NCBI GenBank assembly: GCA_963931805.1
Contig: OZ007499.1
Coordinates: forward strand, 94,981,163 to 95,045,162
Origin: Microdon myrmicae
Lineage: Eukaryota > Arthropoda > Insecta > Diptera > Syrphidae
Length of the DNA stretch: 64,000 nt
Direction: 5' to 3'
Shown: in pieces, positions 32,514-44,106 of the stretch
How the letters are laid out: every line of letters starts with the position of its first letter
Position numbering within the stretch: position 1 is the stretch's first letter
The notes under the pieces: model-generated
What the model was told of the DNA's origin: nothing
Seen by the model: the letters and a program-made list of their open reading frames with translations, nothing else
Databases searched by the model: none
Program-made: the position numbers and the translations under genes

Positions 32514-33033
32514 CTTATATAAATTAACTTATTTATATAAATTAATACACGCCGTATCCGAATGTATGTGTACTCTATATATTTCGTGTTTTCTTTCGCC
32601 ATTTTGTGGACGTATCCACAGCTTCTTACTGTAACTGAAAATGGCTAAGAGCCAGAAACTGTGTGATTGCTATTTTAAAGGAGTACCTTCTGTAACACCT
32701 ATTCATTACTATACTAGATTCCCTTGAATACTTTCAAGCAATGGTACAAGAATTAGTTGTTCAGATTTGGTAACGATTTTTTAGGAGGCCAGGTATTTGT
32801 ATTTTCGTTGAAATATTCCTTTCCGTTAGCACTTATATTCTATGCGTTTCAATTGATCATAATAATGCGTTTTATTTAATCAGTTCCGATTTGTTTGTCG
32901 CATATGGAGTGTGAGAAATCCACAAAACTTCATATATCCAGAAAAATCTGCACCGAACGGTTCATACATACATTATTGGACCTTATTTCTTCAAAATTGA
33001 GGCCAGAGCTTGGGTAACGATCAATTTGTAATA

Positions 33034-34344
33034 CGAGGGTTGCCTCTTATGTTTCGGGATTTGGCAACCCTAGTGTTGCAATCCGGCAATTGACAGCTCT
33101 GTCGTAAAGTTGGACATTTTTGAGGTTATACGCACTCAGAACGTTTTGACATACGAGCGCTATTTGTGTTGTTTACAGTAACTTAAAAGATTCATCTCGG
33201 CCCAAAAATGGAATTAAATCGTCAACATTTTCGTCCGATTATTTTTTACAACTTTCGGCGTGGATTAACTCAGCAACAGTGCATGGATGAACTTAATTCA
33301 ATTTTTGGCGATGAAGCTCCATCAAGGAGCAGTGTTTATCGATGGTATGGTGAATTCAATCGTGGTCGTAGTTCACTCCAAGATGAATTTCGTGAAGGTC
33401 GTCCAAAATCAGTTGTTGTTCCGAAAACCATTGATGCTGTGCGCGAACTGATATTGGAAGATCGTCATGTGACCTATCGTGAGATTGAGACAACCTTAGG
33501 CGTTAGTGGGACCAGCATACATTCAATATTGCATAAACATTTGACTGTCAAAAAAATTTGTTCGCGTTGGATCCCACACAATTTGTCAATCGCCCAAAAA
33601 AAGGCTCGTGTCAATTGGTCGAAAGAAATGCTCAAAAAATACGGTCGCGGTGCTTTAAAATATATTATATATATATACTATTAAAATACGTCTATGACAT
33701 CGTGACAGGTGATGAATCGTGGATTTACGCGTATGAGCCCGAAAGTAAACAGCAGTCGACTGTCTGGGTGTTTCAAGATGAGCCAAATCCAACAAAAGTT
33801 GTTCGCGCGCGAAGCACTTCCAAACAAATGTTTTTTTCGGAAAAACTGCACATGTCGCAACCGTACCACTAGAACAACGCAGAACAGTCAATTCTGAGTG
33901 GTACACAACCATTTGTTTGCCAGTTGTGTTCCAAGAAATCAGGAAAACCAACCGCCGAAGACGGATCACTCTTCACCACGACAATGCGAGCTCTCACACA
34001 TCGGCTGCGACAACTGCATTTTTGAGCACCCAAAACATCGATTTGATGGGTCATCCGCCGTATAGCCCTGACTTGGCACCGAATGACTTCTTTTTATTCC
34101 CGTACGTAAAAAACAACCTGAGAGGTCAACGTTTTTCGACACCTGAAAAAGCGGTTGCTGCATTCAGAATGCATGTGTTGGAGATACCTCAATCAGAGTG
34201 TCAAAAGTTCTTCGACAATTGGTTCAAACGCATGCAAAAGTGTATAGATCTTCATGAGGAATATTTTGAAAAACAATAAAGTGATTTTCGATGATCAATA
34301 TTTGTTTTTGTTCTCTAATCCCGAAATATAAAAGGCAACCCTCG
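33034..34344 (+). mobile_element. mariner transposon with both TIRs
   Basis: A 1311-bp element bounded by TA (33032-33033, 34345-34346). Terminal inverted repeats CGAGGGTTGCCTCTTATGTT and, from the other end, CGAGGGTTGCCTTTTATATT continue to TTTCGGGATT, about 28 bp. It encodes one transposase gene, broken as described below. Confidence 0.95.
33208..34279 (+). pseudogene. mariner transposase, two disruptions
   Basis: Cut-and-paste transposase of the D,D34D type. The N-terminus (MELNRQHFRPIIFYNFRRGL) holds two helix-turn-helix regions, with SSVYRWYGEFNRGR in the first and WIPHNLSIAQKKARV as the conserved linker motif. The catalytic first Asp is in VTGDESWIYAYEPE. The second is in LHHDNASSHTSA and the third in YSPDLAPNDFFLFPYVK, 34 residues apart. 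An AT microsatellite of about 26 bp near 33660-33685 inserts a stop before VTGDES. A small deletion and frameshift near 33830 breaks the segment between the first and second Asp. The last frame runs to 34279. Confidence 0.93.
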
Positions 34345-34490
34345 TATACAACCACCACTGCTGGCAAAAGTAGCCCAAAATTGGATGTACAGAATGCGCT
34401 TTTTGAGGAATAGCCTCGATGCCTACATTCTCGGATTTATTTCCAAATGGCAATCTTTATTTTTCGGATGAATAAAAAACAGTTTGATTA

Positions 34491-35940
34491 CAATTATGTT
34501 TGTTGTGTTATCTTTTACCATTTCAAGTTCGATTGGGCTTAAAAAACAGCAATTAAAAATAATGTGTATAGTATAAAAATATAGGATATTAAAATATCAT
34601 GAAATCACGTTCTATAACGGAAGTAACACAAAAATCTCCAGTGTTATTGATCCAGCCTTTGGATTTCTATCAACGCAGGCACTGGGCTTAATGATACCAT
34701 GTATTTTTTAGCGTGCTCCTGCATCTTGTGTGCTGACAGATTAGAGTAATTAAACTAGAGAAAAATATTTTTTGTGAGACGAAAAACCTTTGTAATGAAT
34801 CAATCCATGTATATTAGACTTTTTATCCAGTCGCCAATCCTCGAAAATATCCTGCAGGCTCTCTCTTGTCTTATGTCATATTTAATCTTGATCCAATGAC
34901 CAAATTAATTTTGCTCTCGGAAAGGAGTGGGAACACCGACCTCTTGTAGTGAGTATTTTTAGCACTTTGTTGTGCGCTACCTCTTCAAGTTTTGCCTATT
35001 CTTAAATTAATAAATTTCCGTCCCGACGTCATGAAATTATGTTCTAGCTGAACGCTCCAACGAAAATAGTTCTTAAATATATTTTTTTAGGAGCACTGCT
35101 CTTCGGCGTACGTGTTAACATGATTTCCGAGGTCATTAATTAAATTCACGTTCCCATATAATATATTTTCCGCAACTCAATTTCATGTATAATTTATGGC
35201 GTGCGGTTTATATCGACTAATCATTACCCACAGCAAAACAATCTAAATGTCAATATTTGGTACATTTGTTTATTAAATTATATACTCAGATATCTCTCGG
35301 ATGCCTGCTTTGGTCTAGATTTCCAGTCGTGGTTGGACAATAATACCGCCAATGGGTTTTTGTTTGTCAAACGACTGCGCAGTCTATTCATCCGCATTTT
35401 TTAACTGATCCTTAATTGAATCTGCAGGTTTTGCCAGGTTTATCATTGGCAGTTAGGTTTTATGTAGAAATGGTAGAGCAGTGAATAAGGTAAGTCGGAA
35501 TGTTACTAACCGTGCTAAAAACTTGAGGTAGCGATTGAAATTTGCAAGGTCAGACTATGATTATAATGGCTGCAGTAATATTGAATCATTTTCAACAAGA
35601 AAATTTTATATAAGTAACATTTTTAATCATGTTGCTGTATTATTCTAATGAAATTATCGAGGAATATATTTTAATATTGGGGTTGTTTGTTTTCAACATT
35701 ATATTAGGAGATATTGAGTCGTTCAAGAATTCATTGCTTTTCTTCTTTTCAGTGAATGGTGTTGACAGCTCTGTTTTGTATCTGCACGTGATATAAATAT
35801 CGCGATATATTTATATGCGGTTTTTTATTGAGATTTAACCAAAAAACGAAGAAAAAGTTGACGAGATTCGGTCGAGTTTTGCCGTTTTACTTTTGGTTCC
35901 AACACGGGGAACTTTGGGAGCATGTTCGTCAGAAAGCAAC
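34491..35940. other. No gene recognised
   Basis: AT-rich non-coding sequence; no repeat copy elsewhere in the window was noticed. Confidence 0.45.
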
Positions 35941-35954
35941 TGAAACAAGGTGAA

Positions 35955-36107
35955 GCTGTATGAGGTAAACGGGAGAAACGTTATCGAAAAGTTCCAGTGC
36001 CAAAACTGGTTCATCCGATTCTGTAGTGGAAATCTTTCAGTTAAAGACGCACATCGCTCCGGTAGAACTCCCGATATTGATAACGATAAAATCAAAGCGT
36101 TGATGTG
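35955..36107 (+). pseudogene. mariner transposase N-terminal remnant
   Basis: The frame reads NVIEKFQCQNWFIRFCSGNL, then SVKDAHRSGRTPDIDNDKIK and a stop at 36105-36107. This matches the first helix-turn-helix and PRSGRP-type motif of mariner transposases, a family different from the 33034 copy. The rest of the gene is gone. Confidence 0.7.
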
Positions 36108-36233
36108 AACAAATGAGCATTCAACAGTTCTGGTGCTTGTTACGACTATTTTTTATTACAAAAACGCTCGAGTTAATAAAACACTTATACAATAATTGTT
36201 TTAATTTAAAAATATGTTTTATTAGCTTTAAAG

Positions 36234-36730
36234 TTAAAGATATGTTTTATTGGTGATGTCTTTCTTTGCAACAGCGCAGAGGAGAGGAGCGGCGTGTTTC
36301 CTCTGGTCGGCCGCATTTATACGTTGAATATGGTGATAAAACTGTGTTCGGAGTCCATCCTTCTGATAAAAGCTTTCTTGGGTATGCACTCCCCGTTGAT
36401 AAGTCTGTTTGGCAATATGTATAGCCCAAGGACAAGTTGTACAGATGACAACATCCGTGCCGTTCGAGAGCGTATTGAAAGTGATCGCCACTTGATTTTC
36501 TTCACGAACGATTTATAATCTTTGGAGAGTTTTTGGTGTTTGAGGGGTATAATGTTCGGCATGGAAGGGATATGACATGGATTTCGGCACGGATCCAGTG
36601 GGGCACCTGCTACAAGTGCATAACACTTATAGTGGTTGCTTTCGCTTATGTATAGCTGTTCCTGACTTGCATCCCTTCCCGAGGCGATATTGGTTTTCTG
36701 TGTAGGGTAATTTCAATGGAGCGGTAATTT
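36234..36730. other. Unassigned stretch
   Basis: Short open frames on both strands (for example 36317-36562 minus, 81 codons), with no motif I can assign. Confidence 0.35.
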
Positions 36731-36739
36731 CCCGTTGAT

Positions 36740-37160
36740 CTTTGTAACATTCGCGGCTTTAGACGTAATTTCTCTGCTGTGTCTGCCCACGTTTCTAACC
36801 GGAAACCAACTATCCTTGCACTTAGCGAAACTCAGGAAATTGCTAATACGGATATTTCCGATTTTAATCTACCTGGATATAACTTAGTGCCACTGTTCTT
36901 TCCACATCGTGGTATAGCCACATACATACGAAGTGATATTGCTTATCAGCTTCTGCCCCAATATGGTCTCTGTTCCAACCCAGAATTTATTTCTTTTGGC
37001 TAAAACTTCAAGTTCGTAAGCATATCATACATTACTGCTTTCTTTACAGAAGCCCAAACTTGAATAGAAACGCATCCTTTAACGAATTTGATGCTCTATC
37101 TGATCCCATCGATAGGATCTTGACCATACTTCCGCACACTAAAATCGTTATATGCTTATC
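36740..37160 (+). pseudogene. LINE-E endonuclease remnant
   Basis: Encodes LCNIRGFRRNFSAVSAHVSN, KPTILALSETQEIANTD and LPGYNLVPLFFPHRGIATYI, the N-terminal half of an APE endonuclease (LSETQ holds the catalytic Glu). A stop follows FISFG at 37003. Further EN sequence (HYCFLYRSPNLNRNASFNEF) appears in another frame before the internal deletion. Confidence 0.75.
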
Positions 37161-37281
37161 GTCGATGACAGACTAGTCACCACTGTAATAGAGAAGGCGT
37201 ATGTACTTCACATTGGCAGCCAACTTAACGCTGCCTGATACCACATCAGTTCCGGCTCATCTTTAGCATAAGCAGCACACC

Positions 37282-38857
37282 ATGAGCCAGAATCACTTCC
37301 GAACACGTACTGTTGCTCGGGCACTCGAGGAGCTAAACGCAAACCAATCTGCTAGTCCTGATGGCATTCCCCCAATCATCTTGGAGAGATGTTCCTCTTC
37401 ATTCTCTAAACCACTGCGAAAACTTTTCCATTTGTCTTACTCTACTGACCGTTTTCTAAATAGATGGAAGTCAGCGAACATTCTGCGAATTCCCAAAAAG
37501 GGTGACAAACCATCCCTCTCTTCTTATCGACCCATAGCACTAACTTCTATTCTCTCCAAGGTAATGGTATCACTTATCAACCGTCAGCTTTCGAAATATC
37601 TGGAATCAAACGACCTCCTCAATGACCGCCAATATGTCTTTCGTAGCAACAGGTCCACAGGAGATTCGATGGCGTACCTTACCGAAAAGAGGACCCATTC
37701 ATCCACTACCTCGGTGAAAGCAAGATAGTCGCATTGGATATTTCGAAGGCCTTCGACAGAGTTTGGCATCCAGCCCTTTTATCAAAATTACATTCCTATG
37801 GAATGGACAATTCCCTGATCCAATGGATAAGAAACTATCTTTCTGGCCGTTCAATTCAAATGGTTCTTGATGGTGTCAAATCTGTCTCCCATCAAATTAA
37901 TGCAGGTGTTCCCCAGGGTTCGGTACTCTTACCCACTCTCTTCCTCGTCTATATAAATGATCTCTTGTCAATTACTCACAACCCAATTCACTCGTTTGGT
38001 GATGATAGCACGTTGAGTTTCTCATACTCATACGAACACTCCCGTCCAAACTCTTCAAACGTCATTACAAACCAGCAAATTATGCTTGATACATTGAATT
38101 CCGACATCAACAAGATATATCAGTGGGGATTATCTAACCGAGTAGAATTCAATGCCTTAAAACTCAGTGCTGCCTCTTGTCGTCAAAGGGGAACCTGTCG
38201 ATGAACGGTACTTACATCGACGAAGCCAAGGAACTATCAATCCTTGGCACTCGAATTAATTCGACTAATTGGAATTACCACATATTTGAATCTGCGAAAA
38301 CTGCAGCCCAATGTATGGGGTTCCTAAAGAGATGCAAAAGATACTTTACTCCATCCAAGCTGGCCATTATTTACAAGGTGTATATTCGTCCAAAAATGGA
38401 GTTCAACTCCCATATTTGGTCAGACGGATCCAAAACTGCACTACACGTGCTCGACAGGATGCAAAAGCGAGTAGTGAAACTTATTGGGGACTCAGCCGTA
38501 AATCGATCAATTCCGTCGTTAGAACACAGGCGCAACATATCATGCCTATCTCTTTTCTATAGGTATTACCACGGTCGTTGCTCAACTGAACTTTCCGAAT
38601 GTGTTCCGCCCCTTCCGACATTTTCCCGCGATACCCGTCAATCTGTGAATGCGTATCAATTCACATTGGAAATGGACATTAGGCGCACAAATAAACATAG
38701 AGAGTCATTCTTTAGCCGAACCACACGAATGTGGAATGTTCTGCCTGACCATGTGTTTCCTGGTGGTTGTGATCTCCAGACATTCAAGACCAATATACAT
38801 CGACACCTCCTTTCCTTATCCACTTCCTCTCCATCTGCTCGCACTGTGCTCTGACAT
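37282..38857 (+). pseudogene. LINE-E reverse transcriptase, two frameshifts
   Basis: RT in three frames. 37282-37728 has SPDGIPPIILERC, FLNRWKSANILRIPKKGDKP, SSYRPIALTSILSKVM and RSTGDSMAYL. 37734-38204 has LDISKAFDRVWHPALLSKL, INAGVPQGSVLLPTLF and the catalytic box as FGDDSTLSFSY (Gly where Ala is usual). 38177-38854 has ELSILGTRINST, YKVYIRPKMEFNSHIWS and TRMWNVLPDHVFP, ending at a TGA at 38852-38854. Frameshifts lie near 37725 and 38165. Confidence 0.88.
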
Positions 38858-38942
38858 TTAAGGGTACTTCAAAATCCCTTTTTGTGCGCGCTTTAGTGTA
38901 AAAAAAAAACGAAAAAAAAGCAAATATGTGGTCGCTTCAATT

Positions 38943-39266
38943 AAGCGTCCGAATTGGAAGAGTTATACCACAAACCTACAATAGTGAGAGTAATCAAGTC
39001 GCGAAGATTAAGATGGGCCGGACACGTGGTGCGAATGGGCAACGATAGGACCGTGCATAGAATTCTTGACAGTAAGCCAACGGGAAAGAGACCGAGAGGA
39101 CGGCAGCGACGGAGATGGGAGGACAATGTTAGGTTGGACCTCGAGGAGATCGGATCGGATGGTCGAACGTGGAAGGAGAGCGCACAGGACAGGGAACAAT
39201 GGCGGAGTCGACTTGGTGAGGTCATGAACTTCTGCGTTCTTACAGGCCAATAAATAGAATAGAATA
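38943..39266 (+). pseudogene. RTE-B 3' end copy
   Basis: The frame from 38954 encodes MEELYHKPTIVRVIKSRRLR, WAGHVVRMGNDRTVHRILDS and RRRWEDNVRLDLEEIGSDG, to a stop after VLTGQ at 39253. The tail CAATAAATAGAATAGAATAG follows. It is 5'-truncated and matches 22871-23130 on the other strand. Confidence 0.9.
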
Positions 39267-39267
39267 G

Positions 39268-39492
39268 TCCAGTCAACGTAGAATGCGTTGAATAGTACAC
39301 GGGCGAAACTTCACATCCCGCATCGAAGACTATACCGGCGAGACCACAGGTGGCTCCAAAAGACCGACATCGAGGTTCGAATTCACGGAAAATAAAGTCG
39401 CGAACACATTAGCTTTATCTTTTGAATATGTGACTAATGCCCCGCTGCCACTCACTAATGGGGTAAAAGAAGAGGAAACGAAGTTATCTTAC
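39268..39492 (-). repeat. LINE-D linker, duplicated fragment
   Basis: About 225 bp repeated in direct orientation at 39671-39893 (landmarks: GTAGAATGCGTTGAATAGTA, GGTGGCTCCAAAAGACCG, GACATCGAGGTTCGAATTC). It represents the same LINE-D coding segment twice. The 180 bp between the copies is unassigned. Confidence 0.8.
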
Positions 39493-39670
39493 ATTTATAT
39501 TATATAATTTTGTGGAGACACTTTTTTCTCGTCTTTGGGATTGGCTAAACTCGAGCGACTTTCCAGCAGGTTGGAAATGTCCTCCGTGCAAAAGATAAGC
39601 AAAAGAGTTTGCTGAGAACCGCTGATTGTTCCGGAGCACAGTTCTTAAGCACTATTGCTGGTGTTCTGTT

Positions 39671-40940
39671 CAGTCCACGTAGAATGCGTTGAATAGTACG
39701 CGGCCGAGACCACACATCCTACATCGAGGACCGCACCATCGCGATCACATGTGGCTCCAAAAGACCGGCATCGAGGTTTGAATTCGCGGAAACTAAATTC
39801 CTGAACACATTAGCTTTGTCCTTTGAATTTGTGACTAACGTCTCGCTGACCGTTACCAACGGAGGAAAAGAGGAGGAAGCGAAGTTACTTGCCATTGACC
39901 AGAACGAACGCGAACCAGTTGGGCACTCAAGGAATTTATTGGTCATTCTGTCGTTGTAAGCCTTCTTCGCGATATCAATCGCCTAGTTGCACGAGGTTCT
40001 GATTCTAACAAAGTTCGTTCTGTTAACATTGGTGGGATTGGAGCGCCATTGCTTAAAACCTCTGTTTTTTGCCGCTGTAATCTGCTCGCATTTCTTATTA
40101 AACCACGGTTTATCAGATGAAGTTCGTTTGATGGAATGTGGAATGTAGACCTCCACCCCGAGAAGAATAATCTCCATGACCGACTCCGCACAAGCGTTAA
40201 CACCGGAGTCTCCGAAGCATACTTCGGACCATGGAAAGGACCGAAGAAATCTCGCAAATCGTCCCAGTTAGCAGTCCCATACTGCCATACATGGCGATGC
40301 CGCCCAGTCCGGTTATTCGCTTGAAATGCAAGTGGTTGTACGACAGATACCAAGCAGTGATCTGAGTTTCCCAGTGGTGCAGAAACCTGTATGGTATAAA
40401 TTCTTGGTTCGAATGTCAAAAAAAGATCCAGGGTGTTCGCATAATCGCCTTGGGCATCCGGCACTCGCGTTGGTTCCTCCACGAGTGGAGTCAAGTTGTG
40501 GCCAACGACAAACATCTTCGCCAGCCTCCCAGCCTCGTCGGTTCTGTTAGAATGTAACAACCAGCCGGAATTGTGTACATTAAAATCGCCAAGGACAACA
40601 ATTTCACAAGCTGGGTGATCATCTGTATCCATTCGACGGTATGTGAAAGATGTTGGAAAATTGTCGCCGGTCGATAGTTATTCGGGGAGCGGTAAAGAAA
40701 ACAAAGAAATTTAACGGAATTCCTCAGCACGACCCTCAAGCATATGATGCCCAAGTTATTGGGTTCCAACGCCTCCATCCTCTGGCAAGCCAGATGGGAC
40801 CGCGCGAAGACGTAGACTCCACCCTTAAAACGGAATCTCGAATGTAAGTCGTATCCTGAGCAACGAAGATATGTTGAATCAGTTGACGAATCGACCTGGG
40901 TCTCAGTTAGGGCAAGGATATCAGGTTTCGTTGTTTCCAA
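39671..40940 (-). pseudogene. LINE-D endonuclease and linker
   Basis: The minus strand begins near 40940 (LALTETQVDSSTDSTYLRCS, YDLHSRFRFKGGVYVFARSH). It shifts frame near 40620, then gives CEIVVLGDFNVHNSGWLLHS (the catalytic GDFN motif), VEEPTRVPDAQGDYANTLDL and APLGNSDHCLVSVV (the SDH motif). The linker CPTGSRSFWSMASNFASSSF and NVFRNLVSANSNLDAGLLEP follows at 39719-39946. All three endonuclease motif groups are present, but frames are broken and no RT follows. Confidence 0.8.
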
Positions 40941-41430
40941 ATGTTGGTGGGCGGCGTTTACATCCGTATTGGTGAAATCGATGCCACTGATGTTACAAAA
41001 TGCCTTTACCAGTCGAGCGTGGACAGAGCCTTGAGAGCGAGCCCGATTATGCGATGATAAACCTCTTAAGTTCGTTATTATTTATCATAATATCTGCATG
41101 ATGTTCCCCCTGACATAGTCCCCCCGGACATCCGAATGGTAGACTAGTTGACCTCCGGAATTATTTATATCAGAAGGTACCATCATGACTTGTCTCCGTA
41201 TCAGTCCGGGCCATCAGCCACACATCCGAAACACCGCCGAAGATTTCTCGCGACGATATCGTGGAATGTACAGCGTGACGGGGTGGTATCTCACCTTGGG
41301 ACCGACCTAAACCAACCTTTTCTCGAACCGGTCCATCAGCCAAGCTCCGAAAGACGGCCAGGGATTTCGCCTGACCATTTCGCGGAGCCTATAGCTTGAT
41401 GGGGCGGTATTTCACCGGACGACAGGGCGT
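40941..41430 (-). repeat. LINE-D 5' region
   Basis: Non-coding sequence upstream of the endonuclease, matching 8703-9230 over most of its length (landmarks: ATGTTCCCCCTGACATAG, GACGGGGTGGTATCTCACCT, CTATAGCTTGATGGGG). A plus-strand fragment of it is also at 9780-9848. Confidence 0.78.
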
Positions 41431-41696
41431 TGGTGGCCCAGATAACACTCGGCCTTTAGTCGCCTCCTAGCTGTGAGTATATTCTAACGCGTGAGCATCA
41501 TTCCTCACTAGGTATCTGTCAATTTTCAATTAGTTTCATGTTTCAATTTAGCATGATAAATTCGGTATGAGAAAATATCTGCGAGAGGGTTGCCGCATTT
41601 GCTCTCAGCTGAGAACATTTGGAGCGCATGCGTCGGAGCCCAGGTAAATTTCTGTAGATGAATCATAGATACCCCACTACACTCCAGTGACGAAAG

Positions 41697-41905
41697 AACA
41701 GTTAAAAGAGTGGATTATTAAGGGCGAACGGGCAAAGAGGGCAAAGGCGGTCAATCAGATGGAAAGGATATGGCTACTGTGTTTTGAGATGCAGGTGGTA
41801 TTATCTTCATTGACTATTTGGAAAAGGGATAGACAATAACTCGAGAGTATTATGCGTCATTATTAGGTCAGTTAAATGAGATAAAGAAAGCTTCCTCATT
41901 TTCTA
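41697..41905 (+). pseudogene. mariner transposase central remnant
   Basis: Reads EQLKEWIIKGERAKRAKAV, then in shifted frames GGIIFIDYLEKG and REYYASLLGQLNEIKKAS. These match the mariner segment between the first and second catalytic Asp (FWDAxGIIFIDYL). It is degenerate, with neither Asp region intact. Confidence 0.68.
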
Positions 41906-41919
41906 AAGACTTATTGACC

Positions 41920-42245
41920 TGCCCCCGTAATAATATGATTCTGGTTTGGAAAAATAAGAGGGTCGTCATGCTATTGACAAATTTACATTATGCAGAAATG
42001 AATACCATTGAACGGATACTTTGACATATTGTTCAAATTGTGGTTAGAAAACTCAATGCTATCATAAATTATACCAAATTCATGGGCGGCGTTGACCTGT
42101 CAGATTAATATGGCTAGACAAGCTTCTTTATGAGGAAGTTCCTGAAGTGAAAAAGTTTTCCTCCACAAAGGGTTAATGGAAGTGGCTCTTCATGATGCAC
42201 AACTGAGTACTGTGTTTCTGAAGGCACCGCCATGTAGAATCAAAA
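41920..42245 (+). pseudogene. piggyBac-like transposase remnant
   Basis: Encodes NNMILVWKNKRVVMLLTNLH and NAIINYTKFMGGVDLSD, the latter being the hallmark DYNKxMGGVDLxD region of piggyBac transposases. A stop follows at once; then FFMRKFLK and a further broken segment to about 42240. No TTAA-flanked ends were found nearby. Confidence 0.72.
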
Positions 42246-43746
42246 TATGTATACTTTCTTCCTTTACATTATATATTATTACATACGAATTACGAGACAA
42301 ATTCTGAATGGTTCAAATACTTGTTGGGTTCCCATAGATGAAATTGAAACAAAAACCGTGGGAAAAATTGCTGATGACTTCACACGCACCAGCCACAATT
42401 TTAATCACTCGTCTAACTATAATAAAAAAAAAAAAACAGCTCCCAATAGATTTGCCTTCACGGCCACCCTACAGTAAATAATTCTGTTCTAGGAAGATGT
42501 CTTGACGCAAGCCGGATGCTGAACGGCTATGGAGTAATGTATCTCAGATATCATTTGAATTTTGGCGACCCCTCAAACAATGTGATCCATAAATTGTCAG
42601 AGGAAAAACTAATTTTCAATCCACTGAAACAAGGCATAGGTTATTCTGCTCCAGCATGTCCGATGTGTTGTTCGGGTCGTAATACTCGTTGTATTACATC
42701 CACACAATTCCATGTAACTGAGGCAGACCCAGCCGTTGTGAGACGTGGCCGCCACAAAAAGTCACCATCTATACCGCAGGAGAAATTTTCTCCACAGCTT
42801 TTTATTTTCTCACATTTTCGTGTTCATTTCAACCCCTTTCCCTTCTTTCACTTGTGAACGTGTACTCGTAGAGGAGCCAGTTGTTAGCCTTAATTAAAGC
42901 TGTTTTCATTAAGCAGAAATACTTTAGAGTTAAAAGTAATTTGCAACTACAGTTTATGGATCTCTGGCCAGTTGGAAGTCTTTTGTCCTTAATTGGAGTA
43001 CGTTCGCTATCCAAGCGTTGCCGATTGGTTTTCCCCTTTTTCATTCGAACAGGTGAGAGAATGGTAGTGGGTGTACATACGTTATACTAAGAGGAACTTG
43101 CCTGATTTACTCTTAGTTTTGGATTTACTATCCGGGTGTGGATCCTGGTCTACCAACAAGGACACCCTCAAGCGAAACTTGGTTTTTCCCCTAAACGAGG
43201 CATCCCTAAATTATCTTATCGTATCTCTACATAAATATTTATGATATGATATTCTTCGGAAACTCCAAACGAATAGCAAAGAACTCTTATGGTTTGAGTT
43301 GTAGATGTCTAGACGTAGACATAGAGTACACAACAGCTTATTTTGAGAACATGAACGAACTTTGGTTTGCTTAGCAAATTGGAAAAAAAAATAATTTATT
43401 CATATGCTTCATCGGAAACTGCAATTCTTTGTCAAACTTTCAGACAACAAAAGGATTTCGCGAAGAAAGTTTTGTCGGTAGTTCAAACGGCCATTTTGTT
43501 TACATGAGCTAGTGAAAACTGAACTGCATTCTAGAAAATGCTGGCTAGTCCATTTAGGGAAAACTGCCAACAGACACATCTTAATAACGAAGCAAGACAT
43601 ATCTCCGGTTTTAAATACGCTGAACTATTGATGTGAGGTGTAAGTGGGAAAGGGAGTAGGTATGGCCCTAAAGACTATTCGACTAAATATTGGTGGATAC
43701 AAATTACCATCTTTATGCGTTCTCCTAAAGTTGGTATAAATATAAC
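42246..43746. other. Unassigned stretch
   Basis: The longest frame (42516-42857 plus, 113 codons) contains CPMCCSGRNTRC but no domain I can name. It might be a further eroded part of the preceding piggyBac-like gene, which has a Cys-rich C-terminus in that family; this is a guess. Nothing is recognised to 43746. Confidence 0.35.
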
Positions 43747-43975
43747 TTTTTTTTTTACACAAACATTTTTGATTTTGAAGTACCCTTAAACAGAGCACAG
43801 TGCGAACTGATGGAAAGAAAGTGGATAAGGAAAGGAGTTATCGATGTATATTGGTCTTGAATGCCTGGGCATTACAACGACGCGGAAACACATGATCAGG
43901 TAGAGTATTCCACATTCGTGTGATTCGGCTAAAGAATGACTCTATGCTTATTTGTTCGCCTGAAGTTTACAATTC
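43747..43975 (-). repeat. LINE-E 3' end copy
   Basis: The minus strand encodes the LINE-E C-terminus (FFSRITRMWNTLPDHVFP-like) and a 3' UTR ending in poly(A) (plus-strand T run at 43747-43756). It matches 38690-38910. Confidence 0.85.
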
Positions 43976-44106
43976 ACATGTATTATACAGAAGAAAAAAA
44001 TTTACAGATTTTACTTAAGGGGACATTCCGGTTTGTCGGGTCAAAAAATAGGTTATTTTTTTTAAGAGAAAGTATTAAAGATATAATAACAATTTTTTTA
44101 AACATT

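Larger units (their letters stand above)
32885..34490 (+). pseudogene. DDE transposase remnant split by a mariner
   Basis: The left part (32895-33031) encodes CRIWSVRNPQNFIYPEK, then in another frame YIIGPYFFKIEARAWVTIN. These resemble the central block of DDE/IS630-type transposases in insects (CRIWGSENP...IIGPYFF). The right part (34347-34465) gives QPPLLAKVAQNWMYRMRFLR, resembling the C-terminus. The middle is missing or was lost before the mariner inserted at TA 33032-33033. Assignment rests on motif memory only. Confidence 0.55.
36735..38911 (+). mobile_element. LINE-E: CR1-like LINE with poly(A) end
   Basis: Plus-strand LINE with endonuclease remnant, large internal deletion near 37160-37270, RT, and a 3' UTR ending GTGTAAAAAAAAAA at about 38898-38911. 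Further 3' copies lie at 43747-43975 (minus) and 47205-48136 (plus). The clade label (CR1/Jockey group) is inference from RT motifs. Confidence 0.85.

Noticed and set aside
42516..42857. Host gene with a Cys-rich motif (CPMCCSGRNTRC)
   Set aside because: Only one short frame, next to transposase debris; I cannot connect it to a known family.
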